Below are positions 16,396-25,646 of a stretch of 64,000 nt of DNA, one piece after another. Location: positions 49,250 to 113,249 of the forward strand of contig NZ_FNOR01000018.1 of NCBI RefSeq assembly GCF_900107095.1. The letters run 5' to 3'. A program made the position numbers and the translations under genes. Under the pieces are notes generated by a model, which did no database searches, was not told where the DNA came from, and saw only the letters and a list, made by a program, of their open reading frames with translations. The first letter of the stretch is position 1; each line of letters begins with the position of its first letter. The stretch comes from Collimonas sp. OK242. GTDB taxonomy: Bacteria; Pseudomonadota; Gammaproteobacteria; Burkholderiales; Burkholderiaceae_D.

Positions 16396-17148
16396 ATGGA
16401 GCAGACAATTAAGAGCGGCGCGGTGGTGGTGACCGGTGCGGCGCAAGGAATAGGCTACGCAATTGCCGAGCGTTTCGCGGCTCTGGGCCGGCGCGTGGTG
16501 ATTGCCGACTTGCGTGGTTCCGAGGCCGCGGCGAAGAAGCTCGGCCACGATGCGCTGGGCTTCGACGCGGACGTGAGCAACGCCGGGCAGGTCGATGCAT
16601 TGATGGCGTTCGCGGCCGAACGCACCGGCGGAGTATCGGTGCTGGTCAACAACGCTGGCATCTACACCTCGCTCGCCAAAACAGCGTTCGACGAAATCGA
16701 CCCTGACGAATGGAAGCGTGTGTTCAACGTCAACGTCGAAGGCGTGTGGTACTGCTGCCGCGCGGCGGCACGCTACATGAAGCCGGCCGGCGACGGCAAC
16801 ATCATCAATATCGCCTCCGCAGCCGCATCCAAGGGCACTGCGGGCCTCCTGCACTACGTGGCCAGCAAGGCCGCGGTTGTCGCGATGACGCGCACACTGG
16901 CGCGCGAGCTCGGACCGTACGGCGTACGCGTAAACACGGTGTCGCCGGGCTTTACGCAGAGCGACGGCATCCTGGCTGGCGGCGCGGCACGTGGCCAGCA
17001 GAGCGAAGACATAAAGCGCCAACGCGTCGTGCAGCGCGACATTGCTCCTGACGACATCGCTGGCGCGGTGCTGTTCCTGGCTGGCCCCGATGCAGGCATG
17101 TTCGCCGGTCAGAACCTGATCGTCGACGGTGGCCTCACCATGAACTGA
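16396..17148 (+). CDS. Short-chain dehydrogenase/reductase (SDR)
   Basis: A 250-residue classical SDR. Seen: cofactor motif VVVTGAAQGIGYAIAERFA, NNAG (VLVNNAGIYTS), and the catalytic Ser in NIIN(I)ASAAASKG with the YxxxK pair in LHYVASKAAVVAMTR, then PYGVRVNTVSPGFTQSD and the C-terminal FAGQNLIVDGGLTMN. Asp after beta-2 (IADLRG) suggests NAD(H) preference. It reads away from the oxidation island but lies inside the outer repeat edge. A role as alcohol dehydrogenase following P450 hydroxylation is possible but unproven. Start ATG 16396 follows AGGAGTACACGAAAGGTAGAAC. Confidence 0.92.
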   Translation: MEQTIKSGAVVVTGAAQGIGYAIAERFAALGRRVVIADLRGSEAAAKKLGHDALGFDADVSNAGQVDALMAFAAERTGGVSVLVNNAGIYTSLAKTAFDEIDPDEWKRVFNVNVEGVWYCCRAAARYMKPAGDGNIINIASAAASKGTAGLLHYVASKAAVVAMTRTLARELGPYGVRVNTVSPGFTQSDGILAGGAARGQQSEDIKRQRVVQRDIAPDDIAGAVLFLAGPDAGMFAGQNLIVDGGLTMN

Positions 17149-17678
17149 ACGTAAGCGAAAAAGTAATGTGCGAGAATTTCCTGTCGTGAATTTCTTGCCT
17201 GGGTAGCGCTCCTCGGCCTCACGCCCTTCGCGGTATATTCGCAGACACCTGCCCAAGTCGTCCGATATGCCTCATCGTCGGCGCATGGGGTCCTCACGCG
17301 GCGGTTCACAGGCGACAATTTTTGCGTTGGCGCGAAAGGAAAGCGCAACGTTCGAAGTGCCTTGCTGTCCCACGCTCATTACCGTTGAGGCGGAACACGC
17401 GGGCGGCACTGTCACTTGGTCATTCCCGGCGCTGGGACGCTTTCGCTATGGCTGCATCCAGACGTATCGAAACGGTTAATTTTCGACTTTATTTGTCGAA
17501 GGAACGCCGAGTCCCAAAGCTTCCGCTAATGTGTTTTCGACTTTGGATAATGTGCAACTGGATTTGCATAGTCTGGAACCTGCATGGATGCTATGACCAT
17601 GTTTTCGACTTTAATAGGTCGGAATAGTCATCATAAAATGATCAGGTATAGCCATCGTAAACGGAAGAGGTTTACCAA
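17149..17678. other. Non-coding stretch with a thrice-repeated short motif
   Basis: No supported gene. The 11-base motif TTTTCGACTTT occurs at 17480-17490, 17534-17544 and 17602-17612 in the same orientation. This could be a regulator-binding array or simply decayed repeat sequence. Confidence 0.4.
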
Positions 17679-17885
17679 ATGTTGAGCATGCTCAGAGGCG
17701 GTCCTGGCCCCTATGCGAAATTTGCTTTCTATCCGTTGATTGGCTCAAACAGAGACTTAGGGCCATGGAGTGAGAAAAAGCAGCAGGACGTTGAACAAAA
17801 AATTCGATTCCAAAATTGGGGAGGCGAAAATATGCTTTTCCGCGACAAAGAAAAGAGCTATTTTCCGCCGCCTGAAGTTTGGTAA
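17679..17885 (+). CDS. Small hypothetical ORF
   Basis: A 68-residue frame from ATG 17679, with GGAAGAGG about 8 bases upstream. It is rich in aromatic and charged residues (FAFYPLIGSNRDLGPW, KSYFPPPEVW) and has no signal peptide or membrane segment. I do not recognise it. It stands alone in a ~1-kb AT-richer gap, and could be a fragment or a spurious frame. Confidence 0.25.
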   Translation: MLSMLRGGPGPYAKFAFYPLIGSNRDLGPWSEKKQQDVEQKIRFQNWGGENMLFRDKEKSYFPPPEVW

Positions 17886-18140
17886 GCGATCAATGACGGA
17901 CGTGATTTTTGTCGGTCCGAAATCCGCACTATAGAAATATCCTTTGACATTACTGAACTGCAGGAATGCAGATGCTGCAAGACCGTGTTGCTTCGTAATT
18001 GTCAGCCGTTTTGACAAGCCGAAAGCAAACAACTGGCATCAGCCAGTTGTGCAGGTGAGCGTGGTCGGATGTGCATTTTGCGGTCAGATGCATAGAAAAA
18101 TTATGGGAATAATCCTCAAAGATACATATGTCGGCAAGCG
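17886..18140. terminator. Terminator region of the GH28 gene, hairpin 18030-18049
   Basis: The main feature is a perfect 8-bp stem, CAACTGGC/GCCAGTTG with an ATCA loop, at 18030-18049. On the minus strand it is followed by TTTGCTTTC, which suits weak intrinsic termination about 90 bp after the GH28 stop. Nothing else was seen here. Confidence 0.45.
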
Positions 18141-20003
18141 CTAAAAGGGAGATGCAGAAGACGGAAACGAGACGAAGGCCTGGCTGCAATCAAGCGGCAA
18201 CTGGCCGTTTTTCTGCAACTCGGTTACCGTCACGTTATTCGCCGCGGAAGATGCGACCGTGAAGTTGACCGGACCGGGCCCCATGGTGAACTGAGTGTTC
18301 GACGGCGGTGTCGGACCACCGTTGTGCGGGGTATTCGATATCTTCGGTGCAGAATCGAATATGACGTTATCCAAAGTAATCTTCAACGGATTGACCGTGC
18401 CGTTGAGAGCATAACCGTTGAAGGTGAGCGTGCCGCCGCCATATTTTGCGCTGCCCAAATAATGAAAACCGCTGACCGTAATGTCGTGAAAATTCGGCGC
18501 CGACGTGTGATTTCCAGGGCTGTAGTAAGGATCGAATATCATCGGCTCTTTGACGTTACGCATGCAGATCTGCTGATAGCTGATGTTTTTCACCTCGCCG
18601 CCGCGGCCGTCGTCCGACTTGATCCGTATCCCCACTCCGTTTGGAGAATCCTGGCCATCGAACGACAGATCTCGCATCGCGATGCCATCGACACCTGAAT
18701 TCGTCTCGCTGCCGATCGACATGCCATGGCCATAATAGAAATGACTGTGAACAATCCGATGCGAGAGCGCCGCCGCCGATCCGCTCGCCTTGATCGCAAT
18801 ATTGTCATCGCCACCGCTGAAATAAGAATAGGCAATCAACACATTATTCGATTGGCCGGGGTCGAGCCCGTCCGTATTTTTTGTGGTTTCCGGCGTAAAA
18901 CAAGTGCTTGGCGAAGTAGCTGGCGTGGTCGGATCCGGACTGCTTCCTGCCGGGCAGGCATAACCCGGCTTGGAGTAAGCCAGGGTCGGCGTCAAAATTT
19001 TTACCCCCCAAGCTGTAAAGCCGCTTACGGTATTAGGCACTACGTGGAATGCCGGCGCATTCTGAACGGTAATACGATACAGCGTGAAGTTGCTGCCGCC
19101 GAAAAGTTGAATCAGGCGAGGATTATTCTGGTTCTTACCCGTCGATTTATTCAGCATGGCAACGTCCCACCAAGTCATTATTCCAGCGTTGGCGCCAGAC
19201 GTTAATACACTGCCGCCGCGGCCGTCGATGATACCGTCGCCTACCACTCCGCTATTTTGTGTCTTGCTGGCGGTGATCAGGGCATTGCAGGATTTGCCGT
19301 CACCGGCAGCGGTGCCGCAATTGCCGGCGCCCGTGTCGAAGTCCGCCGGACTGCGCGACGCGAACAAAGTCACTCCCTGATCAATCCAGAGAGTAACGCC
19401 GCTGGACAACGTTATCGGACCTGAAAGAAATGCATTCTGACCACTGCTGCTAGTAGTCAACTTGACCGCTTGTCCTGCAGGACAATTAGAGATCGCGGTT
19501 TGAATTCGCGCGGTATCCGGATTTGAATTGGCCAGGCTGGCGTCAATCGAAGCAGGCAACAATCCAGCCGTCTGTTGGAGATTCGCCGTCAAAGTAGCAC
19601 ATACGGTTCCTGGTAGCTGCGGCTCGGCGGGAAGCGTCGCGTCCACATTGGTTGAGGTGATACCTGTACCGGTTGAGCCTGTGCCAGTTGAGCCTGTGCC
19701 GGTTGAGCCTGTGCCGGTTGAGCCTGTGCCGGTTGAGCCTGTGCCGGTTGAGCCTGTGCCAGTTGAGCCCGTGCCAGTTGAGCCCGTGCCAGTTGAGCCT
19801 GTGCCGGTTGAGACCGTGCCGGTTGAGCCCGTGCCAGTCGAGTTGCTGACTATATTTCCTGTGCTATTAGTACCGCTGATGCCGGAACCTGTTCCGGCAT
19901 CACTTGCGCCGCCACCGCACGCACTGACGCACGCGCTGAATATCAGGCAGACAAAGATAGTTATAAAAGATTGTTTTTTCAAAAAAGGCGTCATGTTTTC
20001 CAA
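18141..20003 (-). CDS. GH28 polygalacturonase-family lipoprotein with tandem-repeat linker
   Basis: A 620-residue predicted secreted or surface pectin-degrading enzyme. The N-terminus (MENMTPFLKKQSFITIFVCL) ends in a cysteine-containing lipobox region, FSACVSACGGG, so lipid attachment is likely. Residues ~45-115 are a Gly/Ser/Thr linker made of STGTG units. The GH28 beta-helix follows, with the catalytic motifs NTDGLDPG, GGDDNIAIK, YGHGMSIGSE and GIRIKSDDGRGG; the Asp residues and the His are those of active polygalacturonases. It is divergent from the alginate-lyase-type gene at 20560. Substrate pectin/polygalacturonate is predicted from family; exo or endo action is not determinable. Confidence 0.9.
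   Translation of the reverse strand: MENMTPFLKKQSFITIFVCLIFSACVSACGGGASDAGTGSGISGTNSTGNIVSNSTGTGSTGTVSTGTGSTGTGSTGTGSTGTGSTGTGSTGTGSTGTGSTGTGSTGTGSTGTGITSTNVDATLPAEPQLPGTVCATLTANLQQTAGLLPASIDASLANSNPDTARIQTAISNCPAGQAVKLTTSSSGQNAFLSGPITLSSGVTLWIDQGVTLFASRSPADFDTGAGNCGTAAGDGKSCNALITASKTQNSGVVGDGIIDGRGGSVLTSGANAGIMTWWDVAMLNKSTGKNQNNPRLIQLFGGSNFTLYRITVQNAPAFHVVPNTVSGFTAWGVKILTPTLAYSKPGYACPAGSSPDPTTPATSPSTCFTPETTKNTDGLDPGQSNNVLIAYSYFSGGDDNIAIKASGSAAALSHRIVHSHFYYGHGMSIGSETNSGVDGIAMRDLSFDGQDSPNGVGIRIKSDDGRGGEVKNISYQQICMRNVKEPMIFDPYYSPGNHTSAPNFHDITVSGFHYLGSAKYGGGTLTFNGYALNGTVNPLKITLDNVIFDSAPKISNTPHNGGPTPPSNTQFTMGPGPVNFTVASSAANNVTVTELQKNGQLPLDCSQAFVSFPSSASPF
19666..19845 (-). repeat. Twelve tandem 15-bp units coding for the STGTG linker
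   Basis: Plus-strand consensus GTGCC(A/G)GTTGAGCC(T/C). Twelve contiguous units were counted, with small variation mainly at two positions. The unit is a multiple of three, so copy-number changes would alter linker length without a frameshift. Confidence 0.9.
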
Positions 20004-20559
20004 AAGATAAAGGTGTCCACAAGAACAATTTTTCCCATCTTATAAAGAGGAAAAATTATTTCTTCAGCAAGAATTTTGAGCAGTAATGACGTGCAGAGAC
20101 GATCCTGGCCAGATACGCGTGCAGTCATCTTCGGGCGACACTACAGGCACGATCCATGCCACATCGAAGGTAGAACGTACAGGCGAACCAATCCAGAAGA
20201 ACACGCCGAAAAAAAATCCGCAGTGGGGTCACCTGGCTATGGACAAAATTTGGCCGGAAAGCAAAGAAACTGACAAAGTTTGGTAGCGCTATCAGAAATT
20301 GAGGGCGGCAACCGACTATTCGCTATTGGCACAATATTTGCGAAACGATCTGTGGATTGAATACCGTGCCGAAAATTTGTTTCTACGCCTTCAAGGTCGA
20401 CACTGAATGTCGGGTTAATCATGCCTGTTCAGCGGCCCGAACCTGGCAGCAAACTGCATGCGAAACATCGGCAGCTCGCACATCGCGGCCAGACGACATT
20501 CAATTTCCCAGGTGATTTCCAAAAATATATCGTTGAAAGACAAGAGCTTGAATAATCCG
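20004..20559. other. Divergent promoter region of the polysaccharide-degradation genes
   Basis: About 550 bp between the GH28 start and the PL-gene start I chose. It should contain both promoters. No operator could be identified with confidence. The PL reading frame is open back to ATG 20458, so the last 100 bp may be coding. Confidence 0.4.
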
Positions 20560-22878
20560 ATGATCGATGCCAACCATACATTGTCGCAAGCACTTGTCGA
20601 TGCAAGCGATGCATCCGGTGACGAACCGCACGCCAACGGCATGTCGCGTCGTAATTTCATTTCCAGCCTTGGCGTCTTGTTGCTGGCGGGCTGTGGCGAC
20701 GGCGGCAATATACTCGCAACCGGCGGCGGCTCGTCCGCCACGACCATCATGCCGGGGCCAGCAACAACGGCCGTAACGGCGGCGCCTGGTGTCCCTGCCA
20801 CTTCTAACCAGACGCCGGCTACACCGACACCACCAGAAACGACGCCTGCTCCTGTCAGCAATGCATTTATTCATCCAGGCCTGCTGCACACGCAGGCCGA
20901 TTTTGACCGGATGAGCCAAAAGGTGAATGCGAAAGCGGCGCCGTGGATCAGCGGCTGGAACGTCCTGATCACTAACGGCCACGCCAGCTTGAGCTACAGG
21001 CCTCGTCCGCAAGCGGTGATTTATCGCGGCAACGATCACGTACATGCGCAGAACTACCCTATTCTCTATAACGACATCGCCGCCGCCTATGCCTGTGCAC
21101 TGCGATGGAAAATTTCGGGTGATACCGCCTATGCCGATAAGGCCGTGACTATCTTGAACGCCTGGTCGTCGACGCTGACAGGAATAGGCGGCGATACGAA
21201 TGGCGATCTGGTCGCCGGCCTCCAGGGCTATCAGTTCGCCAATGCGGCCGAAATCATGCGCTCTTATAGCGCTTGGTCTGCTGCCGATCTTGCCAGTTTC
21301 CAGAATATGATGCGGACAGTCTTTTACCCGATCAATCATGATTTCCTGATCCGTCACAACAATACCGAAGTTACCCACTACTGGGCCAACTGGGATTTGT
21401 GCAATATGGCCTCGATCATGGCTATCGGCGTGTTATGCGATGACCGTGCCATGTTTAACGAAGCAGTCGATTACTTCAAGCACGGGGCCGGCAACGGCGC
21501 CGTTTCGCAAGCCGTCTACTACATGCATCCAGGCTATCTGGGACAGTGGCAGGAAACCGGCCGCGACCAGGGGCACAACACACTCGGCATTGCATTGATG
21601 GGACCGATTTGCGAAATGGCATGGAATCAGGGAGTAGATCTGTATGGCTATGACAATAACCGCTTTCTTGCCGGCGCCGAATACGTCGCCAAAGCCAATC
21701 TGATTGAATCAGGCAATACGTTTTATACAGTACCCTATGTCACTTACAACAATATCGACGGAGTCAATCAAACCGCCTTGTCGGCGGTTGGACAAGGCAA
21801 CGTGCGGCCCGCGTGGGCTTTGGTTTATAACCATTACGTCAACCGCAGAGGATTGGCCGCGCCGTATTCCAAGAAATTCGCGGCGCTGATCCAGCCGGAA
21901 GGCGGCGGCGGCAATTATGGGCCGAACAGCGGCGGTTACGATCAATTGGGCTATGGCACGCTGACCTGCACCCGCGACCCGATTGCAAGCGGCGCGGCGC
22001 CCAGCGGCCTGACCGCAATCGCGAGTCTGGGGCAAGTGATCCTGTCGTGGTGGGGCAGCGCGTATGCAAGCAGTTACGACGTCAAGCGCGGCACGACTGC
22101 CGGCGGCCCCTATACAACCGTCGCGGCTGGCGTCACCGATCTGCTGACCTATACCGACAGTGGCCTGGCTGCCGGCATCTATTACTATGTCGTCACTGCA
22201 GTAACGCCATCCGGGGTCACTTCAGCATCGAACGAGGCGACGGCGATTACGGCTGTGCAATTGCAGACCTATCTGGCGTTCGATGACGGCAGCGGCGCTA
22301 CGGCCGCCGATTCCAGCGGCAAGGGTCACGCCGGAACGCTGACCAACGGAGCGACTTGGGGAGCCGGCAAAAAAGGCAGTGCAGTGTCACTTAACGGCAG
22401 CAACAGTTACGTCAGCCTGCCGGCCGACATTGTGGCCGATATCTCAGATATCACGATCGCAGCCTGGGTCTATTGGAATGCATCGCAAAAATGGGCGCGG
22501 GTGTTTGATTTCGGCACCGGCACCGGCCACTACATGATGTTAACGACGCGCAATGGCAGCGGATTTCCACGCTTTGCCATGACGCTCAATGGCGGTAGCG
22601 GCGAGCAAGGGATCGACAGCAATACCGCAATGCCGATCGGGCAATGGGCGCATGTTGCCATCACCCTGTCGGGCAATGTCGGAACCTTGTACGTGAACGG
22701 CAACGCTGTTGGCACCAATACCGCGATGGTGCTCGCACCGTTCCACCTGGGCAGCACCAGCCAGAACTGGATCGGGCGCTCCCAGTTTGCCAATGACCCG
22801 TATTTCGATGGCCTGGTGGACGAATTCCGCATTTATCGCGGCGCCCTGAGTGCGGCGGAGATCGCCGCATTGATGTGA
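20560..22878 (+). CDS. Tat-exported alginate-lyase-family protein with FN3 and LamG modules
   Basis: Predicted extracytoplasmic uronan lyase of ~772 residues. A Tat motif SRRNFISSLGVLLLAGCG near residues 28-45 has a lipobox-like end (LAGC), so a Tat lipoprotein is likely. A Pro/Thr/Ala linker follows. The alpha-helical alginate-lyase domain covers about residues 110-460, with HNNTEVTHYWANWDLCNM and WQETGRDQGHNTLG, the conserved family motif. Then come an FN3-like domain (~480-565; GLTAIASLGQVILSWWGS) and a LamG/concanavalin-like domain (~570-745; YLAFDDGSGATAADSSGKGH). Start is uncertain: ATG 20458 is also in frame, and ATG 20641 lies directly at the Tat motif. Substrate could be alginate or another polyuronate. 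Confidence 0.82.
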   Translation: MIDANHTLSQALVDASDASGDEPHANGMSRRNFISSLGVLLLAGCGDGGNILATGGGSSATTIMPGPATTAVTAAPGVPATSNQTPATPTPPETTPAPVSNAFIHPGLLHTQADFDRMSQKVNAKAAPWISGWNVLITNGHASLSYRPRPQAVIYRGNDHVHAQNYPILYNDIAAAYACALRWKISGDTAYADKAVTILNAWSSTLTGIGGDTNGDLVAGLQGYQFANAAEIMRSYSAWSAADLASFQNMMRTVFYPINHDFLIRHNNTEVTHYWANWDLCNMASIMAIGVLCDDRAMFNEAVDYFKHGAGNGAVSQAVYYMHPGYLGQWQETGRDQGHNTLGIALMGPICEMAWNQGVDLYGYDNNRFLAGAEYVAKANLIESGNTFYTVPYVTYNNIDGVNQTALSAVGQGNVRPAWALVYNHYVNRRGLAAPYSKKFAALIQPEGGGGNYGPNSGGYDQLGYGTLTCTRDPIASGAAPSGLTAIASLGQVILSWWGSAYASSYDVKRGTTAGGPYTTVAAGVTDLLTYTDSGLAAGIYYYVVTAVTPSGVTSASNEATAITAVQLQTYLAFDDGSGATAADSSGKGHAGTLTNGATWGAGKKGSAVSLNGSNSYVSLPADIVADISDITIAAWVYWNASQKWARVFDFGTGTGHYMMLTTRNGSGFPRFAMTLNGGSGEQGIDSNTAMPIGQWAHVAITLSGNVGTLYVNGNAVGTNTAMVLAPFHLGSTSQNWIGRSQFANDPYFDGLVDEFRIYRGALSAAEIAALM

Positions 22879-22990
22879 AGTTCCGACTGTCGACATGCAG
22901 CGCGCCAGCACATGTCGGCACGTCAACCATTTACCGGCAATCTGCCCGTGGAAAGTATCTGCGGCAATGCCACGATAATTGTCAGGCGAT

Positions 22991-23584
22991 ATGTTTCAGA
23001 TATCAATAATTAAACAGATCGCGACACCTTTATTAGCGTTTCTATTGTTTTCGCATGCAACGGCAGTCTTTTGTGATGACCGGTTTTATGTCATTTGGCG
23101 AGATATTGGATTGCCTGATGCGGTACGCCTGGTCAGCCAATATTCGGGGAAGAAGATTCGCCTGGCTCAAGAAGTACAGGGAACAATTAGTCTTGCTTCA
23201 ACCGATCCGCTTTCATCTGATGAAGTTTTCACGCTTTTCCAAAAATCGCTGCAGGAACGCGGTCTGCTTCTGGTGCACGGCGACGGCAATGCATATCAGG
23301 TTAGCGCCGCCAGATCAGAGACCGCAAAACGTCGATATGTCGGGGCGATATTTGCTTTCGAACAGCGCGCGCAGGCGATCGTTTCGCGACTCCGCGCCGC
23401 AGATGGCGAGGCGGAAGTGCTTGCGTCCGACGATCCGGCGGAGCAAGGTTTTTCTGTTGTACTGCTCTACCGTGACAGCACGGAAGGCTATCAGGCAATG
23501 ATTTCCGCCGTAGAGCGGGCAGGATTGAATAATCTGATTGCCACGCCGACGCTGCCTGCTGCATTTCCTGTTCAGGAAAAATAA
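22991..23584 (+). CDS. Orphan exported protein with secretin-type N-domain
   Basis: A ~197-residue protein with a signal peptide (MFQISIIKQIATPLLAFLLF). Residues ~35-95 (WRDIGLPDAVRLVSQYSGKK, then TISLASTDPLSSDEVFTLFQ) follow the pattern of the N0/STN domain found at the start of type II secretion GspD and TonB-dependent transducers. The rest (AKRRYVGAIFAFEQRAQAIV onward) is not recognised. No secretin barrel or other gsp gene is adjacent. ATG 22991 replaces an upstream in-frame TTG. It might be an accessory to export of the neighbouring enzymes, but this is a guess. Confidence 0.55.
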   Translation: MFQISIIKQIATPLLAFLLFSHATAVFCDDRFYVIWRDIGLPDAVRLVSQYSGKKIRLAQEVQGTISLASTDPLSSDEVFTLFQKSLQERGLLLVHGDGNAYQVSAARSETAKRRYVGAIFAFEQRAQAIVSRLRAADGEAEVLASDDPAEQGFSVVLLYRDSTEGYQAMISAVERAGLNNLIATPTLPAAFPVQEK

Positions 23585-24196
23585 TCTTTCGTCGACATCT
23601 TTACGCTTTTAGCTGGCATGCTGCCTAACATTTGCAGTTCGGTCGAGCCTATTTGCTCAAAAGACGTTGGCTTCAAGCTCCGATCAGTTCCTTTGGCGGA
23701 CAATGTCGCGCATGCGTCTGTGCGCGTCCAAAAAAAGCGCATTCATCATGCGGGCCTCGACAGCATTCTTTACGCAAGGCCGCGCGGTTTCCGGCAGGCC
23801 TGCGTCGAACGGCGGAGCTGGCGCGTACTCGAGAAGCAGTTGAACGGCCTGTGCTGGCCATCATCAAGCATCGTGCAGCCTTCGATAATTTGATTGTCCC
23901 CATGCGCCGGGTATCAATAGACATGCTGCCGCCAGCTTTGATGACTTGGACGCCGTGGCTGCTTGCATCGCCTTCGCGGCAAATCGGACGTTCCATCGCG
24001 TATTTTCTCTTGTGCTTGTCGGGACGGTGAGTAGAGATAGAAAACTCAGTGTCATTTCGAATAATTCATCAAAATTAAGATTAATTTGCGAAATATATTC
24101 TATTTAAAACCCAATAAGCAATTCACTTTGCAATAACAATTCAGGAATTTCGACATAAAATACCAATCACATTTCGACATATCAACGAGCAAAAAC
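23585..24196. other. Decayed intergenic region upstream of kynB remnant
   Basis: No intact gene. A minus-strand remnant of a DJ-1/PfpI-like gene lies at 23684-23863. The part from 24040 to 24190 is AT-rich and is the likely location of the kyn promoter. Confidence 0.5.
23684..23863 (-). pseudogene. C-terminal fragment of a DJ-1/PfpI-like protein gene
   Basis: The minus-strand frame ending with the stop at 23684 reads AQAVQLLLEYAPAPPFDAG, then LPETARPCVKNAVEARMM. The LEYxPxPPFDAGxPxxA pattern is characteristic of the C-terminus of DJ-1/PfpI-superfamily proteins. The N-terminal part with the nucleophile cysteine is absent and the frame is interrupted by a stop upstream. Short length keeps confidence moderate. 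Confidence 0.4.
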
Positions 24197-24360
24197 ATGC
24201 CATCGCCCCTATGGGACATCAGTCCTCTACTCTCGCCCCAGCTGCCGGTCTGGCCGGGAGATGCGGCGTTTAGCGCAGAACCGACCCGGCAAACCGCTGA
24301 CGGCTGCCCGGCATGGATGCGAGTCCGCTGCGCGCGATCTTAAGACCTTTATCAAACTGA
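24197..24360 (+). pseudogene. kynB: Kynurenine formamidase (kynB) gene with large internal deletion
   Basis: From ATG 24197 the frame begins MPSPLWDISPLLSPQLPVWP and continues GDAAFSAEPTRQTADGCP, the characteristic N-terminus of bacterial KynB. It then stops at 24340. In another frame the same DNA gives DASPLRAILRPLSN followed by a stop at 24360, the characteristic KynB C-terminus. The two ends meet near 24310. A full kynB is roughly 640 bp, so about 480 bp including the metal-binding HTGAH region is missing. It directly precedes kynU, the normal kynB position in kynBU operons. Formamidase activity must come from elsewhere or be lost. Confidence 0.8.
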
Positions 24361-24375
24361 ACCCCGGAGTTAGCA

Positions 24376-25626
24376 ATGACCACCCGCAATAACTGCCTGG
24401 CGCTCGATGCGGGCGATCCGCTCGCCGCGCTGCGGACACAATTCGACTTGCCCGAAGGGGTGATCTACCTTGACGGCAACTCGCTCGGGGCGCGGCCGAA
24501 AGCGGCGCTGCAACGAGCGCAAGAGGTGATCGCGCAAGAATGGGGCAGCGACCTGATCCGTAGCTGGAACAAAGCCGGCTGGTTCGACTTGCCGACCCGC
24601 CTGGGCAACAAGCTGGCCCCGCTGATCGGCGCCAAAGACGATGAAGTCGTGATTACCGACTCGACTTCGATCAACCTGTTCAAGGTGCTGGCGGCGGCAC
24701 TGCAGATCCAGGCCGGCAGGCCGGACGCCGCCGGACGCAAAGTGATCATCACCGAACGCGATAATTTCCCGACCGACATTTACATGGCCGAAGGCTTGAC
24801 CAAATGGCTCGATCGCGGCTACCGGCTGCATCTGCTTGACTCGCCCGAAGAACTGGCAACGGCGCTGAATGCCGACACCGCCGTGCTAATGCTGACCCAC
24901 GTCAATTACCGCAGCGGCCATCTGCACGACATGCAGGCCGTCACCGCCCAGGCCCACGCCCGGGGCGCACTGGTGATCTGGGATCTGGCGCACTCCGCAG
25001 GTGCGGTGCCGGTCGACCTGCATCGGGGCAACGCCGACTTCGCGGTCGGCTGCACCTATAAATACCTGAACGGCGGCCCCGGTTCGCCGGCTTTTGCCTG
25101 GGTCGCGCCGCGCCACCACGCCGACTTCCGCCAACCGTTATCGGGCTGGTGGGGTCATGACACCCCGTTTGCCATGCTGCCGAGCTACCGGCCGGGCGCC
25201 GGCATCCGTCGCGCGCTGTGCGGCACGCAACCGATCGTGTCGCTGGCAATGGTCGAGTCCGGTCTGGACGTATTCGCGCAAACCAGCATGCTGGCGCTGC
25301 GCACCAAGTCGCTGGCGTTGACCGACCTGTTCATCGCTCTGGTCGAAGCACGCTGCAGCAACCATCCGCTCAGCCTGGCGACGCCGCGCCAGCACCATGA
25401 GCGCGGCAGCCATGTCAGCTTTGCGCACCCGCACGGTTACGCCGTGATGCAAGCGTTGATCGAGCGCGGCGTGATCGGCGACTACCGCGAACCGCTGATC
25501 ATGCGCTTCGGCTTCACGCCGCTATACACACGATTCGTCGACGTCTGGGATGCCGTGGAATGCCTGAAACAGATTCTCGACGATAAAGCCTACGACCTGG
25601 ACGCCAAGCGCGACGCCGTTACCTAA
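24376..25626 (+). CDS. kynU: Kynureninase
   Basis: PLP enzyme that splits L-kynurenine into anthranilate and L-alanine. The 416-residue length is normal. Seen: [12 protein letters not shown] at the N-terminus, PLP-phosphate region [27 protein letters not shown] with the Asp that contacts the pyridine nitrogen, and [15 protein letters not shown] with Schiff-base Lys229. ATG 24376 has CCGGAG upstream. It lies 15 bp after the kynB remnant and 20 bp before kynA, so kynB'-kynU-kynA form one unit for tryptophan to anthranilate. Confidence 0.96.
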   Translation: MTTRNNCLALDAGDPLAALRTQFDLPEGVIYLDGNSLGARPKAALQRAQEVIAQEWGSDLIRSWNKAGWFDLPTRLGNKLAPLIGAKDDEVVITDSTSINLFKVLAAALQIQAGRPDAAGRKVIITERDNFPTDIYMAEGLTKWLDRGYRLHLLDSPEELATALNADTAVLMLTHVNYRSGHLHDMQAVTAQAHARGALVIWDLAHSAGAVPVDLHRGNADFAVGCTYKYLNGGPGSPAFAWVAPRHHADFRQPLSGWWGHDTPFAMLPSYRPGAGIRRALCGTQPIVSLAMVESGLDVFAQTSMLALRTKSLALTDLFIALVEARCSNHPLSLATPRQHHERGSHVSFAHPHGYAVMQALIERGVIGDYREPLIMRFGFTPLYTRFVDVWDAVECLKQILDDKAYDLDAKRDAVT

Positions 25627-25646
25627 TAAATACGGAGAACACAATC

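Noticed and set aside
16219..17256. 345-codon open frame on the minus strand
   Set aside because: It lies antisense to the SDR gene 16396-17148, which has all family motifs. The antisense product has no recognisable domain; it is a GC-rich shadow frame.
23055..23501. 148-codon frame inside the orphan STN-like gene
   Set aside because: Off-frame reading of 22991-23584, lacking the signal peptide and N-domain pattern seen in the chosen frame.
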